Notes: generated by a model not told the origin, from the letters alone. A DNA stretch of 64,000 nucleotides from Holothuria scabra (GCA_037179385.1 CM074196.1:32822486-32886485), one strand, 5' to 3'; counted from the first letter of the stretch, positions 45,341-57,715 are shown. Made by a program: numbers and translations.

Positions 45341-46482
45341 TTACGTATCAATTAAGTCAGAAAACACATCACATAAATCATAGTAACTGATCTGTGTTCT
45401 TGATCTGCTTGTTCTTCTTTTTGAATTGAACCTTACTACCTTAATAGCAAACTTTAACTTGTAAAGAAATTCTTGAATTGAAAGTTGCGCCTTTTTACAC
45501 TTGCATTGATAAATATAGTTTTTCATATGTAAAATTAAAAAGTTATATGGGTGTTTTTTACCCTGGTTAAAACCAAAAAATATATCTTGTTTGGAAAAGA
45601 AAAACTGTTTCTTAAGGATGACTTCTTCTACATCCAAAATAAAACCTGAAACCAAACGACAATCCCAAAATAAATGTTCTAAACTTTCTGTTTCTGAGTA
45701 ACAAAAAGAGCAAAGGTCACTTTCTTCTTTCCGCATAGTAAAAAGTAATTTATTAGTAACTATAATTCTATGTAAAAATCTGAACTGTAAGTAATGTAGT
45801 TTCGTTTCAGTTGTATTAACCAGGGCCATTTCAAAAAAATTTTGCCAGTCTTGATTTGTGAGGTCAGCGAAATCTTTTTCCCATTTAAACATTGCAGTTG
45901 GGCGACATGTAATTTGCTCAATAAGATTATTATAAATGAACTGTGAAGTAGAGGAAGCGTTCATAACCCTTTCATACCAACAGCTGCCATTATTAGCCCT
46001 ACCTTCTGCCCCTTCTCTAGGTCTCTACCCTCTTAGAATGCTGTTAATCAAACCAAAGTATAGTGAAAAGGGGAATCTATTGATACCAAAACGAGTCATA
46101 AAATCACCACATGTCAATGGCATACCTCTATCATCGAAAAAATCTCTTACATATATGACATTTTTGCGAAATAAATTATAATACATAACAGGTTTATTAT
46201 CTATACGAATAAAAGAATTGTTCCAGATAACTTGATTTTCAAAATATTCCGTCGGAGAACAAAAGGTCAGTATACACCACGCATTAACAACCTCTTTAAT
46301 AAAAGTATTTTTAATAATTGGGGCATCGCTGGTTTTGCAATTGCAATGAAAGAAAAACTTTTTTCCTACATTCGCCAAAGAAATATCAAAAAAAGTTTTC
46401 CAGGGATTATTACTATTGTTACAGTAGCGCTTGACCCATGTACACTTTAAGCTTTTCATAAAGCTGGGTATATGTGTGACTT
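45341..46482 (-). pseudogene. LINE ORF2 C-terminal region with zinc-binding domain
   Basis: One frame read from about 46482 to 45341 with a single in-frame TAG at 46025-46027. The N-terminal part (residues SLKCTWVKRY, FENQVIWNNSFIRIDNKPV) resembles the post-RT region of L1/Tx1 ORF2 proteins. The last part has CSFC-x8-H-x4-C, the zinc-binding motif of the RVT_zn-like domain near the ORF2 C terminus, with Cys, Cys, His and Cys all intact. Without the reverse transcriptase it cannot support retrotransposition. Confidence 0.8.
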
Positions 46483-46868
46483 TCCTTTGCCTTTTGCCTT
46501 GAGTATAGATATAGTAAAATTACGTATTTTGAATTTTAAGTACTCCCAGCGGGAGGCAGGATTATCAAAAGTATTACTAGATAATTCAATGTGTAACAGT
46601 TCCTTTACCGAATCAACGTAATTGGAATCGCACAAAAGTGAGTTATTTAATTTCCAATAACCCTTTCCTCTAATAGTATTACCAACTGAGAATGACATCA
46701 ACACGAAAGAATGATCTGACTGCAGGCCGGGAACGAACTCAATATTTGTAACAAAAGGTTGTACATGTCTTGAGAGAAGAAAATAGTCAAGTCTGCAATG
46801 GATACCCGGAGTTATGTTCGTACTCCAGGTGAAGTTCTTTACGCAAGGGTTTCTTTCTCTAAGTGTTT
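46456..46868 (-). pseudogene. LINE endonuclease C-terminal fragment
   Basis: The frame from about 46868 encodes the last third of an APE-type endonuclease. FTWSTNITPGIHCRLDYFLL carries the RxDY element and GLQSDHSFVLMSF has the SDH motif whose His is catalytic in the family. This continues into GKGYWKLNNSLL and PASRWEYLKFKIR, the linker typical of L1/Tx1 ORF2. The frame stops at 46456 just after the deletion join, where the downstream ORF2 part continues in a different frame. Upstream of about 46868 an in-frame TAA marks the 5' truncation. Confidence 0.8.
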
Positions 46869-47088
46869 AACTGTTTAAATTATGCATTTTTATGATTGTT
46901 TTTCTCCTCTTCAAGGTAGACATAAAGTTTTACTTCACGAAAACTCACTTGCTAATAATGTAAATATTGCACTCATCACATTTTTTTATTTTGTATCGCT
47001 AAAAAACACGTGAGTGGTAAAAAAGTCAAACAAATAATTGCGTATTACTTTTCTCTTGTTTCACGAGTGCACAATTACTTTGCTACGT

Positions 47089-47430
47089 ATTAAAGGGGTT
47101 CACTGATTTGCTGTGGATAACTTTATCACAATTACTTTGTGACATATTAAAGGGGTTCACTGAGTTGATATAGATAACTTATTGAGAGTGTTTAAAGGTC
47201 ACTACAACATGACAATGTTTATAGTAAGCATAATGAGTCAGGTTTCATATCCAATAGTTACGAAAAAGTAAAAATTTTAAACTTTGTGGTATCTGGACTT
47301 AATGGTGCATAATTGATGCATAATTTGAAAAATTTTCTGGTCACGAATTTTTGAAAACCGAATTGAACCGTAAAGTGTACTTTCTCTTAAAATAGGTATT
47401 TGTATGTTGGATACCGTATGGGATTGTCTA
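47089..47430 (+). mobile_element. TTAA-type MITE, AGAGGCTCATTGAG family, copy 3
   Basis: TTAA at 47147-47150 is followed by AGGGGTTCACTGAG, and the sequence aligns with 3921-4200 as far as GGATTGTCTAA. The first part is preceded by a tandem duplicate of the end (from about 47089, TTAAAGGGGTTCACTGA) with a 57-bp period. The right terminus is not found. Overlapping frames of 102 and 129 codons (47387-47776) on opposite strands have no known motif. Confidence 0.65.
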
Positions 47431-48400
47431 AGTTTAACCATTTGTCATTGGTATGTGACCAGGTGACGAAAATGGGAGATGAATTGAATATTTTACCAAA
47501 TGCGTATATTTTTTTCCTCTTTAGCACATCAGACATAAATTTGGTTCCGGGTAGTTCTTTGAGCTTTGAAGATTTTAACAATAAAATCACCTTCCACTTT
47601 AAATTTCCCATGGGAAAATACTCTACGCTCCACTTGTTTAAATATGAAAGCGTTGTTACTCTAGATGGGATTTTATCGAAAAGAATGAATATATCCGTGG
47701 GCATATAAATCCCATGAATAGAAACCAGAGTTTGACAATTTTGCATTTTTATGAAAATATTGAAAATTGTGGGCAAAAATTGAGACTAATTAGACTTCCC
47801 CCAAACTTCCATTTCAGTTGGGAAAACACTAAACTAACGCTTGATCAACCTTCTGTTGCTCTCGATCTCTTCAAATCGCCAATCGTTATAGGAAATGTAT
47901 AAAATAGCAAAGACAGAGTTTTTGCACCCCAGGGAAAAATCGGACTAAAGCGTGTTTTCGGTAGACATTTGCCTTCAAAAGCAATATTTACCCATCAATT
48001 ATTTCGATTGTCTGTCACTTGTGATAGCTATTTAAATGTGCCTTTGAACATAAAAGGGAGATACTGAATTTTGTTTGTTCATATGCAATCACCAAGAGCA
48101 TAATACAGTTAAGGTTGTCATTTCTCAATTTCCTCAAAGTGTCTTAAAATTACTTTAACAAGAAGTGGTGTGTTTTGAACCGGTTTGGGTTTAACCAAGC
48201 CAGAGGGGTCACACTGTAGCAGTCAGCAAAAATTTGCCCCCAGATTGATAGCAAGTACAATTTAATGGCAGTATTTATTAACCTACACCGTTTTTTGAAG
48301 TGTACTTGAAATATCTTATTGCAGTTGATTGCGGCAGTTTTGGCCAAACATTCTTTCCGCGTGGTTAAATTAATACTCAAAAATCAAATGTTTTATTTTA
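47431..48400. other. Non-coding stretch, no supported feature
   Basis: Only chance frames on both strands. No repeat assigned. Confidence 0.4.
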
Positions 48401-48404
48401 CAGG

Positions 48405-48625
48405 AAGCCATTCGTCACTGGAACTACAATTTTACCAGTAGTCTACAGAAATTCTCAATTGGCATAGCTGTTTCATTGACATCAAATTCAAAAACGCGGA
48501 GTAGCTCATATTGCAGAGCATGTGTTGAGAGTGTTCGTTCTGATTAGTCCTTGTAAACCCGTCAGAGTATGTATTGATAAGGATGTGTTTTAGACTCTTG
48601 TGGAAAGGGCTACCGTAGATATACG
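48405..48625 (-). mobile_element. TTAA-type MITE, TCTCACCCCAAAC family, copy 4 (diverged)
   Basis: ACTACAATTTTACCAGTAG, AAATTCTCAATTGGC, ATTGACATCAAATTCA and TTGAGAGTGTT align with 28230-28390 in the same sense. The termini are not preserved. Confidence 0.55.
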
Positions 48626-49129
48626 AAGGTCTGGATTATTTTAAACTGTCTTGGGTTATAAATAAAGTCTATAAAGTTGTTAAATCGTGCTAGATTTTAC
48701 CTTCCATAGCTTGTGGATACAATTCGGAATTACCAACTATGAAATATACTGAATAAGTATGCAATAACATTGAAGCTTACACCAATTTGCTTGCTGACAA
48801 AACCCCGAGGTCTTCAAACGGTTTCAGCCTGCGAGACCAACCCGTGGTTTCGTGGGGCGATGCGCACTGTTTAAAAGGAAATTTCCTAACTGGCTAACGA
48901 TAGCCCTAATCCCTAACCTAATCCCTTACCCTATCAAAGAATACAGTCGATACAATACAATGGCAACAACCAATGAAGGAACACCGTGTTAAACAGTGTG
49001 CATCTACCCGGTTTCGTGTCAAAGTATCTATTGGTACATGACGTGTTACACTCACCACGAGCAGGAATGCAATATTTGTGGGAAAAGGGAGTGGATCAGT
49101 AAAACACCACAGACCACAAACAGGAATAG

Positions 49130-49343
49130 TACACTCTAAAAAATATTTAAACGATTTTGTTTAAAAATTAGGATACTCACGAAAATGAGTATTTCTACTC
49201 GAAATAAGTGAGTACTTCAACTGAATTTGTGCAAAATTTTGCACAAATTGAGTTGAAGTACTCACTTATTTCGAGTAGAAATACTCATTTTCGTGAGTAT
49301 CCTAATTTTTAAACAAAATCGTTTAAAGATTTTTTAGAGTGTA
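49130..49343. mobile_element. Near-perfect 210-bp palindromic MITE with TA duplication
   Basis: The element is 49132-49341. The two 105-bp arms are reverse complements with only two mismatches (near ATATTTAAACG and at AACTGAATT), meeting at GCAAAATTTTGC. The termini are CACTCTAAAA, flanked on both sides by TA, the target duplication of Tc1/mariner-type transposases. The high identity implies recent insertion or arm homogenisation. Confidence 0.92.
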
Positions 49344-49904
49344 ATCAATTGTTACAGAAAAATATGCTCATTCATGTGAGATGTTGCATCCATATTTATA
49401 ATAAATAAGAAAATCTGGCAAATGACGTAAATTTTTCTGCACTTTAACCTGTGTAGTTACTAGCTGCATGAGTTAGCTCTAGGTCGAACGAAAGAGTGGG
49501 TGGACCATTCCCTTTTTGGCAAGGTTTACGTTCCTATCTAAATTAATTCGCTCCATCAATAGGCCCCAAAAATTTACTCTGCCAAGCTGTAAATATCTAT
49601 ATTTTTAGCTCTGAATTCCCAAAGCACGCAAATATTAATACACGAGAAAAGACCTATTGATCGTAGAATGTTTGATTAGCTCAATCTTGGTTCCTACAGA
49701 ACTGATGGCTTACAGAGAAAGTGCACAAACCCGACAGGCCCAGCTATTGAAACACCAATATGGATTTGGTTCTTTGCATAAAATCATATTGGCATATATG
49801 ACGTACGAAGTGTCTAAGTGACGCAAGCCCCAGAACAAACCAAAATGTCAAATTCAGGACAAAAGTGCCAATTTTAAAAGACTGGAACTTCCATTTATCT
49901 CAGG

Positions 49905-50224
49905 ACAATATTTATGTCTTGATTGTGTGCCAATCGGGACTCGAGCAATCGACTTGTACTTCTTATAGATCAGCTGTCTCACCAGTCAAGTCAATATTTA
50001 AAACGTTTAGAATGCGAATATATCCGAGCAGCTACAGAAGTCGGTCATTAAAAGGGTACATCAGTTTTAATGCTCGTCTTCGTTTCATTGCCTACATGTT
50101 ATTCTACGGTAAACCGTCATATTTAGTGAAATTGAGGGAATCAATATGTATTTTAGTAAACAACCATCCACAACACAGGTAAGCAAAACATTTGAAAGAT
50201 TAAAGCTGGTGAACCCCAGTTATG
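49905..50224 (-). repeat. Repeat with degenerate tRNA-like segment
   Basis: The minus strand at about 49998-49930 shows CTGGTGAGACAGCTGATCTA and ATTGCTCGAGTCCCGAT, a T arm with a B box, suggesting a decayed SINE head. The segment 50157-50224 matches 19377-19442. Whether the two parts belong to one element is unclear. A 105-codon plus frame across it is not supported. Confidence 0.45.
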
Positions 50225-50543
50225 CACTCTAAAATCAAAAGAGGGAACTTAGTCACTCTTTGATAGAGTGAAAAGTGTAAATTCACTCCATTAGAGTGAT
50301 AATTCACTAGAGGAAGAGGGAAAATTCACTCTTCCACGAGTGCCTACAATGATCACTCTTTTTTGAGAGTGATCCCTGTGGGCACTATATCAAGAGTGAA
50401 ACTTCGCCCGTTTTAAGGAAATTTCACTCTTTTTGGAGTGAATTTCAATCTTCTTGGAGTAAATTATTACTCTAATGGGGTGAATTTACACTTTTCACTC
50501 TATCAAAGAGTGAGTAAGTTCACTCTTTTGATTTTAGAGTGTG
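50223..50543. mobile_element. CACTC-rich palindromic MITE, copy 3, complete
   Basis: The element 50225-50541 (317 bp) has both CACTCTAAAATCAAAAGAG and its complement at the right end, with roughly 100-bp arms that match imperfectly. TG flanks it on both sides. Comparison with the homologous unoccupied site near 19440 supports a 2-bp target duplication. A central part, GATCACTC and GAGTGATC, forms the loop end. Confidence 0.85.
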
Positions 50544-50544
50544 A

Positions 50545-52440
50545 CCCATTTAATCAAACCACCACAATTATCTGTTTTGATTCCTGTATGGCCAAGTTCT
50601 CAGCGACATCATTTTGTGTAAGGATTTCACAAGCACAATAGTAACTTACTTATTTGACGACTCTTTTGTACTTGTCACGGTAACAAGGGTTCTCCTTGTG
50701 CAGGAGCGTCAAAACTTTACTCAAATGAGTGTGTGTGTGTGGGGGGGGGGGGGACAAGGCCACTTGTGTCAAAATAAACTGTGTATAATCTAAAGTCAAT
50801 AGGTGCCGCATTACAAAAATGCTGGGAATGTAGCCCCTCTGCCCCCTCTCTCCGATCGGTGTATCTTTCCATCTGTCCATGTAATACTACATTTACCATT
50901 TTGCTCTCAACTATTTCAGGAACATTCAACAAGCAATAATTAGTTGCCTTGGAGACAAACATTTTTAAGAGAAAATTTTGCCGTTGTTGTTCTACGGAGC
51001 TTAGATAACCGCGGTCTACCGTACTACTCAGGCTTTAATGGTTCAGTGGTCATTCCACATGACAAATGGGAAGATGCTGGTTTGATTCGTGCTTGAAACC
51101 AGTTTTCCATTAAATTGTGTTTTTTTTTTCTTTCAACAGAAGGCAATTAACTATGTTTGAGGTAAAATGGCAAGTAATTCTTGCTCGTTTACATTCGCCA
51201 TTTTCATTCAACACCAAACTGTGTGCTAGGAACTTTAAACAGGAGTCAAATCAATTCATGTAAATCTGCTACGTCATATGGACTGAGTAGTAATCCTTTG
51301 CAAACCACATGTAGGATACACGTGAAGAAATTCAAGGTACATCTATCAATGCTGTCATTAATTTATAACAATGAAAAATTGATAAACTTGGTTTTACCGC
51401 GTCTAGCAATTTTTTACCTTTAAAGTAGCCAAACTGTACGCAAATATAAAAAGTGGATCGTGATAAAAATTCTTTTGCCTGAGGAATGTTAATTATTCTT
51501 CGCATTCCGACTTTTGTGAGTGATGATAATTTCCGTTGCTTATTATTACTATTCGATGAATGCAGATTTAGGTAGCATTTTTACCACTAGCGGCTTAAAA
51601 TGAACACTAGTGCTAACAGTTCAGAAATTTAGGCTGCTTGTTGATTAGGTCGTACGGGAGCTCCCTTTCAGGATAAAAAGTTGCTTTCGCAAAATTATTA
51701 CACGCGACATAGGCATATGTTGCATGTTTCCCTACACACAAGCGGCCTCCATGCGTTGTTTCAAAAACCTGCAAAAGTTAGAATATCTCTTACAAATTTA
51801 TTCGTTCTCAAATTTCGAATTTACAACATTGTATATGCTTAGAGCGCTATCTTCAGCGAAATGACTAATTTCATTACTTACTGCAATAAAACTTGTCATT
51901 TTGTATTTTATTTACCAAACAGCAGCTTGATCAAATCTTTACAAACCCACAAGTCGTTCGCTTTGGCGAATGCTTTTTGAAAAGTGCTTAGCAACCAGTA
52001 CCCGTCATAGAAACAGTTATTGACATTTTAAGAACACTTTCTTTTCTTTCCTACCTGAGGTAGATTCACATACGTAGAGTAGTTATGTCAAAGATATGAT
52101 TAATTTGTTTAATGCTTACAACGCTGTGGTAAATTATCGTTAAGGCTGCCCCACGGAGTCTTCATATATTTTACAGAAATTCAGTTTCCCACAGTTGTAG
52201 ACCTTCCGGTCAAATTCAAAACAGTTTTATTCATTCATGAAATGAAAAAGAGTAATAATGTATTCTGGAGGATATTTTCGGGAATTAAAAAATCCGGTAA
52301 CAAGGCAACGGGTTTCTTAATTAATTTCTTCTCGTTGGAACGCTCAATTATCTGACTTTTAATATAAAATTGTCAATGTGAATAAATATTAATAAACGAC
52401 ACGAATCGTATCGATTGCAGCGTGTTTAATTTGTGTCATT
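50545..52440. other. Non-coding stretch; G run at 50741-50753
   Basis: (GT)n followed by a 13-base G run. Frames of 76-81 codons across it are shadows. No other feature is seen. Confidence 0.45.
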
Positions 52441-52444
52441 GTTA

Positions 52445-52798
52445 ACGTCTCACCATGTTTGCCAAGAGAGGAAGAACAGACCAACGACTCTGCTTCATGG
52501 TTTGTCTTAATGCTGCAACAGGTACTTGACTATGATACCGCATGTTTACATGCAATAAGATCGTGTGGGAAGTACTGGAATAAAATTTAAATGGAGTTCT
52601 TAAGTCTATACATGCTGATTTGGAAGGAAATACTAGGGGTTTTATTGGCTTGCAAAAATGCTTTTTGATGAAGCCACACACATTTGTCCTGGAATCGCAA
52701 AGACAGATGTCTAACATCAAAAGTAGGCGACCGTCAAAAATATCAACGTGGTAATAAATCATTTCGCTTCTCTCCTGGGACACTTTGTAGCATTTCAC
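52445..52798 (-). CDS. Unassigned 118-codon frame, possible exon
   Basis: This frame (containing YYHVDIFDGRLLLMLDICLC and TPFKFYSSTSHTILLHVNMR) is rather long for this AT-rich DNA. Near its start CTACAAAGTGTCCCAG could be an acceptor, and it runs into ATG-GTGAGACG, a fair donor. I recognise no family, and there is no partner exon. It may be chance. Confidence 0.2.
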
Positions 52799-52814
52799 AA
52801 AGGCTAATAGCCAA

Positions 52815-53150
52815 AATAACTAACTGACTGACTGATTGACTGACTGACTGACTGACTAACTAAGTAACTGACTAACTGACTAACTAATTTACTAACTAAC
52901 TGACTAATTAACTAACTGACTAACTAATTAACTAACTAACTGACTAACTAATTAACTAACTGACTAACTAACTAACTGACAAACTTACTAACTGACTAAC
53001 TGACTAACTAACCGACTAACCGACTAACTGACTTACTAACTAAGTTAGTAAGTAAGTAACGAACTAACTCACTTACCAACTAACTAACGAACTAACTAAA
53101 TAACGAACTAACGTACTAACTAACCAACTAACTAACTAACCACCCAACTA
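52815..53150. repeat. Degenerate tetranucleotide array (AACT/GACT)n
   Basis: About 80 units of ACTA, ACTG or ACTT types, mixing AACT and GACT, over about 335 bp. The purity is low, so it is an old array. Confidence 0.93.
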
Positions 53151-53440
53151 ACATATAATTATAACAATCACTGTCATATTATTTCCATGTATCTCTATTA
53201 TCCATGCCACATAACTAACTACCCCTTTCCTTTGCAAATGCTTACGCAGCCCTATTGAGCTTGCGCTGGTGATTTTGTCAAATATAAATGTCTATGGTAC
53301 ACAATGTTTTTAAAGGAAAAAACATAGCTTTCATATCGCATAACAGTCTTGTATGCACCTAGAGTGGGGGCATGGTTTCCCCTGCCCCTACTCTAATTCA
53401 GGTCTGGAAACTAAATAGGTGAAGGCCACTACCCCAACCT

Positions 53441-53640
53441 GAAGTAGTAAAATGAGACTATCCTTCTTATAGAATGGCTCTTACGAATCACCAGACACTC
53501 TCTATCTTCCTCAATTGGAAATTTGAAAATGTGATATTAATGTCCTAAAATATCATGACAACTTGTAAGAGAAATAGGAGGAAAAATCAGGAGATTAAGC
53601 CTTAAAACGCTTTTGCAAAGAATACATGATTTTGCGAAGC
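53441..53640 (-). repeat. Diverged relative of the AGGGYARGARCAGTC family
   Basis: CCCCAACCTGAAGTAGT, AATGGCTCTTACG and AATGTCCTAAAATAT align with 35880-36010 in the same orientation. The ends are unclear. Confidence 0.4.
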
Positions 53641-54377
53641 ATGTATGCATTTGCTAAGCATACATGCTTTTCCTATACGTTAGATGTCGTTCTATGTAAT
53701 TTTAGCTTTGAAGTACAGTACAAATATTCAGCTCTAATTCTTATTGGTCACGAAAAGCAAAAGCAGGACAAAATCTAAAGGCCAGACAATTGTTTAAAAT
53801 AGTTTACAAATTTTGTAAATTTATATATGATGAACTCAAGTGACCTTCAAGCTTCGACAAACCCGTAGAATACCTCTTCTTTAAAAACTATACAGGAAAT
53901 ATAAAATGCATCCATCATTTTTTAAATGTTGATATTTGTTTTCAAGGTTTCGGCTTTCGACCCTGATGCAATCATAGACTTTGCTGTAAATAACTGTCAA
54001 AAGTAGGGCAAATCCATCAACGTAGATGTTAGAGTAAAACTGCCAAAACGCATATGCTAAAAAAACAGAATTATTTATGGTGGTAGAGTGGATTTGAGTT
54101 TCAAACAAGTAATTTGAGGAGTTATAACAATGATCGGAGTTTTAATTAACTACACCCTTCCAAACCTCTTTTCCCCACATTGTTCATAGAATGGATTACT
54201 GTTCGGTCAAGTCGTTTCCAACCCATGATAAATGAAGAACACTGCACGTGATGATTTATTATCTCATACTACCAGTATACTAACGCATATGAACGATTCC
54301 GACTAGTCAAGTGATTGTTTTTTCTTAGTCGTGGATAACTGGTAGTCCATCAGTTTTAAACTTTCAAATTTTTGTTA

Positions 54378-54545
54378 ACCTGTGTCATGGATGGTTGTAC
54401 ACTAAAATAACTTTTGATATCCCCAATTTCACTGAGTGTGAGGTCTTGAAACTGCATGTAGACGTTAAAATTAAGACGACTTAAGGCTGATGGACCCCCC
54501 CCCCCCATGGCCTACTTCGCTAGCTGCTCGGATTCGTCTGAACTT
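54378..54545 (+). repeat. Dispersed repeat, copy 2 of 2
   Basis: This matches 6505-6700 (TCATGGATGGTTGTACACTA, CACTGA-TGAGG, TTAAGGCTGATGGACCCC, CGGATTCGTCTGAA). The C run at 54495-54506 expands a CCCC present in the other copy. Confidence 0.6.
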
Positions 54546-55870
54546 TGAAAGGAAGCAAAAGCATGTCATTGCAGCTTTCAAAAAACTAAATCGTTCTGGG
54601 TATGAAGTTAAACTGCAGCCAAGTGGAGTGGGGAGGTCGTGTGTGACGAGTAGTGTGTCCCCGAATATCGTCTAAAAATTGGCAAATAAGACCGTCTTTA
54701 CTCATACTGGCGGTTTGTCGGAACCACAATGCTGAGCGCTTCTATGTACAATTTCTTATGTAGAAGTGCTTTCTCATGAATCAGTTTTATAAGCCTTTTC
54801 AAGCTCTGGAAATGAATAAAATCGAAATTTGCCATTTGTGACACCAGTTCTTCAAGTGACCCGGGGAACTTCAGTGATATTTTGTATTAATTTCCTTTCA
54901 TAAAATTCCAAATTTTCTCCAATATAAGCTCTTGACTTTGAAATAAATTGTCTAAAAAAAGAACAAAGTTTCGGAAATTTTAAAATTTTATTGGAGAGCT
55001 TCAGTTCGTAGACCTTCAAGATAACATGATGTAGTAACAACGATCTTCAGTCGATCATCGTGCAATCATTCTCAGATTTGCCAATATAAGCAGTGCAGAG
55101 TCTTTGATCAGTAATCACCCGACTTTTCAAAATTCGATATACAAGAAACCTAGAATCCAAAAATGTCTGCAATACAAGCTCCTTAGCCACACATATTTGT
55201 TTCGAAAAAGGCAAAATATCGGCAGGCTTTGCGCGTGCCGAAATTAAAAAGAAAGTAATTTGAAGGAAAAATGTTATCAATGTTCCTCAGTTTCCAGAGG
55301 CCAAATATATACTGGAATTGTTGTCTACTGGAAAAACGCCTGAAAAATGAGGTAATCTAACTTCTTTAGTGCCCAGTTTCATTTGAAAAAATATGTATAG
55401 CGTACAATTTTTTATTTAAAAAAATCGTTCTTCTTGACAGAAAAAACAAAAAAATTAGCATAAAAAATGTAACTTTTGATCGCTGGGGTAGGGTGTGGTG
55501 CATAGTCCAAAAATTGCTTCCCACTTTCAAATTGCTTCCTACGCCATCATGATTGACTCCTCCACCGCCAACGTCTGGCCGTATTTCCCTCCTGTCACAA
55601 GAGCTAGGGTGAAACCGAACTTGAACTTTGAAAGTATTCAAAACCGCAAGTAACCTTAACATTTTTATCCAGCTGTCTGATACTATACACATTCTTGATG
55701 GCGTTTCGTTAAATCCCATGTAACCAACTACACCAAACTAAAGCAACAATGCTGCTGTAGCTCAGCTCCTTTAACTGAAAAAGAGCAAATGAAAATGATT
55801 CTTTGCCTTTATGCTGATCATTTATAGTATCTGTCTTCGGTCAGTCTAGAACTTAGCCAACACTCGTTAG
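54546..55870. other. Non-coding stretch, no supported feature
   Basis: Minus-strand frames of 62-117 codons without recognisable motifs. Confidence 0.4.
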
Positions 55871-57715
55871 ACTGAGATCTATGACGTAAGGTTCTTAAGG
55901 TCGGGAGCATGGTCAAGTAAAAATAAAAATAACAGTAAGAAGATTTGGTCTGGTATTAATGGGATACTGAACAGAGGGGGTGGCAACACTAATGCGACTG
56001 GAATTGAGAATTTACATACAAATGATGATTCGAATAACATGCAAAATTTTGCTAATGATTTTAATAATTTCTTCACATCTGTAGGCGAAAACCTAGCTTC
56101 TAAAATAGATGTAACGTACTATAACTACAATTGTTATCTCAATGATATTAGTGTTTTAGATACCTTTATTTTACACCCAGTGAGTCATGAGGAAGTGGTT
56201 AGTACTATATTGAAACTTCAAAGTGGGAAATCCCCAGGGTATGATGGCCTTACCAATGATATTTTAAAACAGATACATGGCCATATTATTGATCCTCTTA
56301 CTCATATTTTGAATTTATCTTTTTCTGAAGGTGTTTTCCCGAATGAACTTAAAATTGCAAAGGTCATTCCAATTTATAAATCTGGTGGAGCTGAAACTGT
56401 ATCTAATTACCGCCCTGTTTCAGTTCTGCCTGCTATTTCTAAAATTTTTGAAAGACTTACATACAATAAATTATCAGCTTTTATAAATAAGAATAACCTA
56501 TTATATTCCGGGCAGTATGGATTTCGGAAGGATCACTCCACATATATGGCTGCTTTAAAGTTTGTTGATGATATAGTGTGTAACCTAGATAATAGAGTCA
56601 GCACCGTGGCCTTATTTATCGATTTATCTAAAGCTTTTGATACTATAAATCATGAAATTTTATTGAACAAACTGTACAGATATGGAATACGGGGTGTGGC
56701 ATTTGATTGGTTTAAAAGTTATCTTTCTAATCGTAAACAATTTGTCTGTTTTAAAGGGAAGGACTCTAATCCTAATAATATTAATATCGGCGTTCCGCAA
56801 GGTTCAATACTGGGACCTCTTCTTTTTATATTATATATCAATGATATGTATAAGTCGTCAAAATTACTGAAGTTTATATTATTTGCCGATGACACAACTG
56901 TTTATTATCATAATCCTGATGTCAGTCGAGCCCTCCAAGTTGTTTCTTCAGAGTTAAAAAATGTTTCTGAATGGTTAGCGTCAAACAAGTTATCATTAAA
57001 TATAAGTAAAACTAAATTATTGGTTTTTAATAACATGAAAGGTGACACTGCACGTTTTACTATAAATTTTAAGAACACCATCATAAGTAGTGAAAATTCT
57101 ACTAAGTTCTTAGGGGTTACAATTGATAATAAACTTACATGGCAGGATCACATTCATAACGTTACTAAATTCGTTTCTAAAATCGTCGGTGTTATGAATA
57201 GACTAAAACATTATATTCCTAGTTGTTCCTTGTTAACTATCTATAATGCATTAATTTTACCACACCTTACTTATAGTATTTTATTACGGGGTAATGCCTT
57301 GCCAACATATACAGACAAGCTTTTTATTCTTCAAAAGAGGGCTGTACGAACTATATCAAAAGCTTCACCATACACTCATTCTCTTCCACTTTTTCACCAG
57401 TAAAATATTCTAACTCTAAAGGACCACTACAATTACCAGTTAGGCGTTCTTTTGTATAGGCACAACAGCGGTCAACTCCCTCCTGATTTCCATTCCTTTT
57501 TCAACCTTAATAGTTGTCATCACAACTATCCAACACGAAGAAGAGATAATCTTCTCCAGCCATATACTAGGACAATGTTTGCGCACTCTCATGTGAGAAG
57601 TAGCGGGGTATCTCTCTGGAACTCTTTTGACATTAGCATAAGAAATGCCCCTAACCTTAATCTATTCAAGAAGTACTTAAAGAAATCTTTCTTGTTATTG
57701 TATGTGGATAATTAA
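55871..57715 (+). pseudogene. CR1-group LINE ORF2 with reverse transcriptase, one in-frame stop
   Basis: A single frame of about 614 codons, broken only by TAA at 57401-57403. It starts in the linker between endonuclease and RT (KKIWSGINGIL, FFTSVGENLA). RT motifs in order, numbered from the Met at 56039: SPGYDGL (65-71), YRPVSVLPAISKIFERL (124-140), motif A FIDLSKAFD with Asp195, GVPQGSILGPLLF (251-263), FADD with Asp284 and Asp285, then LSLNISKTK and FLGVTID (357-363). All three catalytic Asp are intact. The C-terminal region (from about 57404, LPPDFHSFF) is the typical end of CR1/L2-type ORF2. The endonuclease is missing through 5' truncation. Low decay suggests a young insertion. Confidence 0.9.

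Larger units (their letters stand above)
45196..46870 (-). mobile_element. L1/Tx1-like LINE, 5'-truncated and internally deleted
   Basis: This minus-strand element runs from a truncated endonuclease region (about 46868) to a 3' UTR with AATAAA and an A tract (about 45204-45195). The coding remnants are annotated separately. The reverse transcriptase that should lie between endonuclease and C terminus, well over 1.5 kb in this clade, is absent, with the join near 46470. No flanking duplication could be fixed. Confidence 0.8.

Noticed and set aside
47387..47776. 129-codon minus-strand frame, overlapping a 102-codon plus-strand frame
   Set aside because: No recognised motif on either strand, overlap of two frames in AT-rich DNA just after a MITE copy, and no splice support.
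52815..53150. Possible CRISPR-like regular repeat
   Set aside because: It is an imperfect tetranucleotide microsatellite without spacers, and the DNA is eukaryotic.
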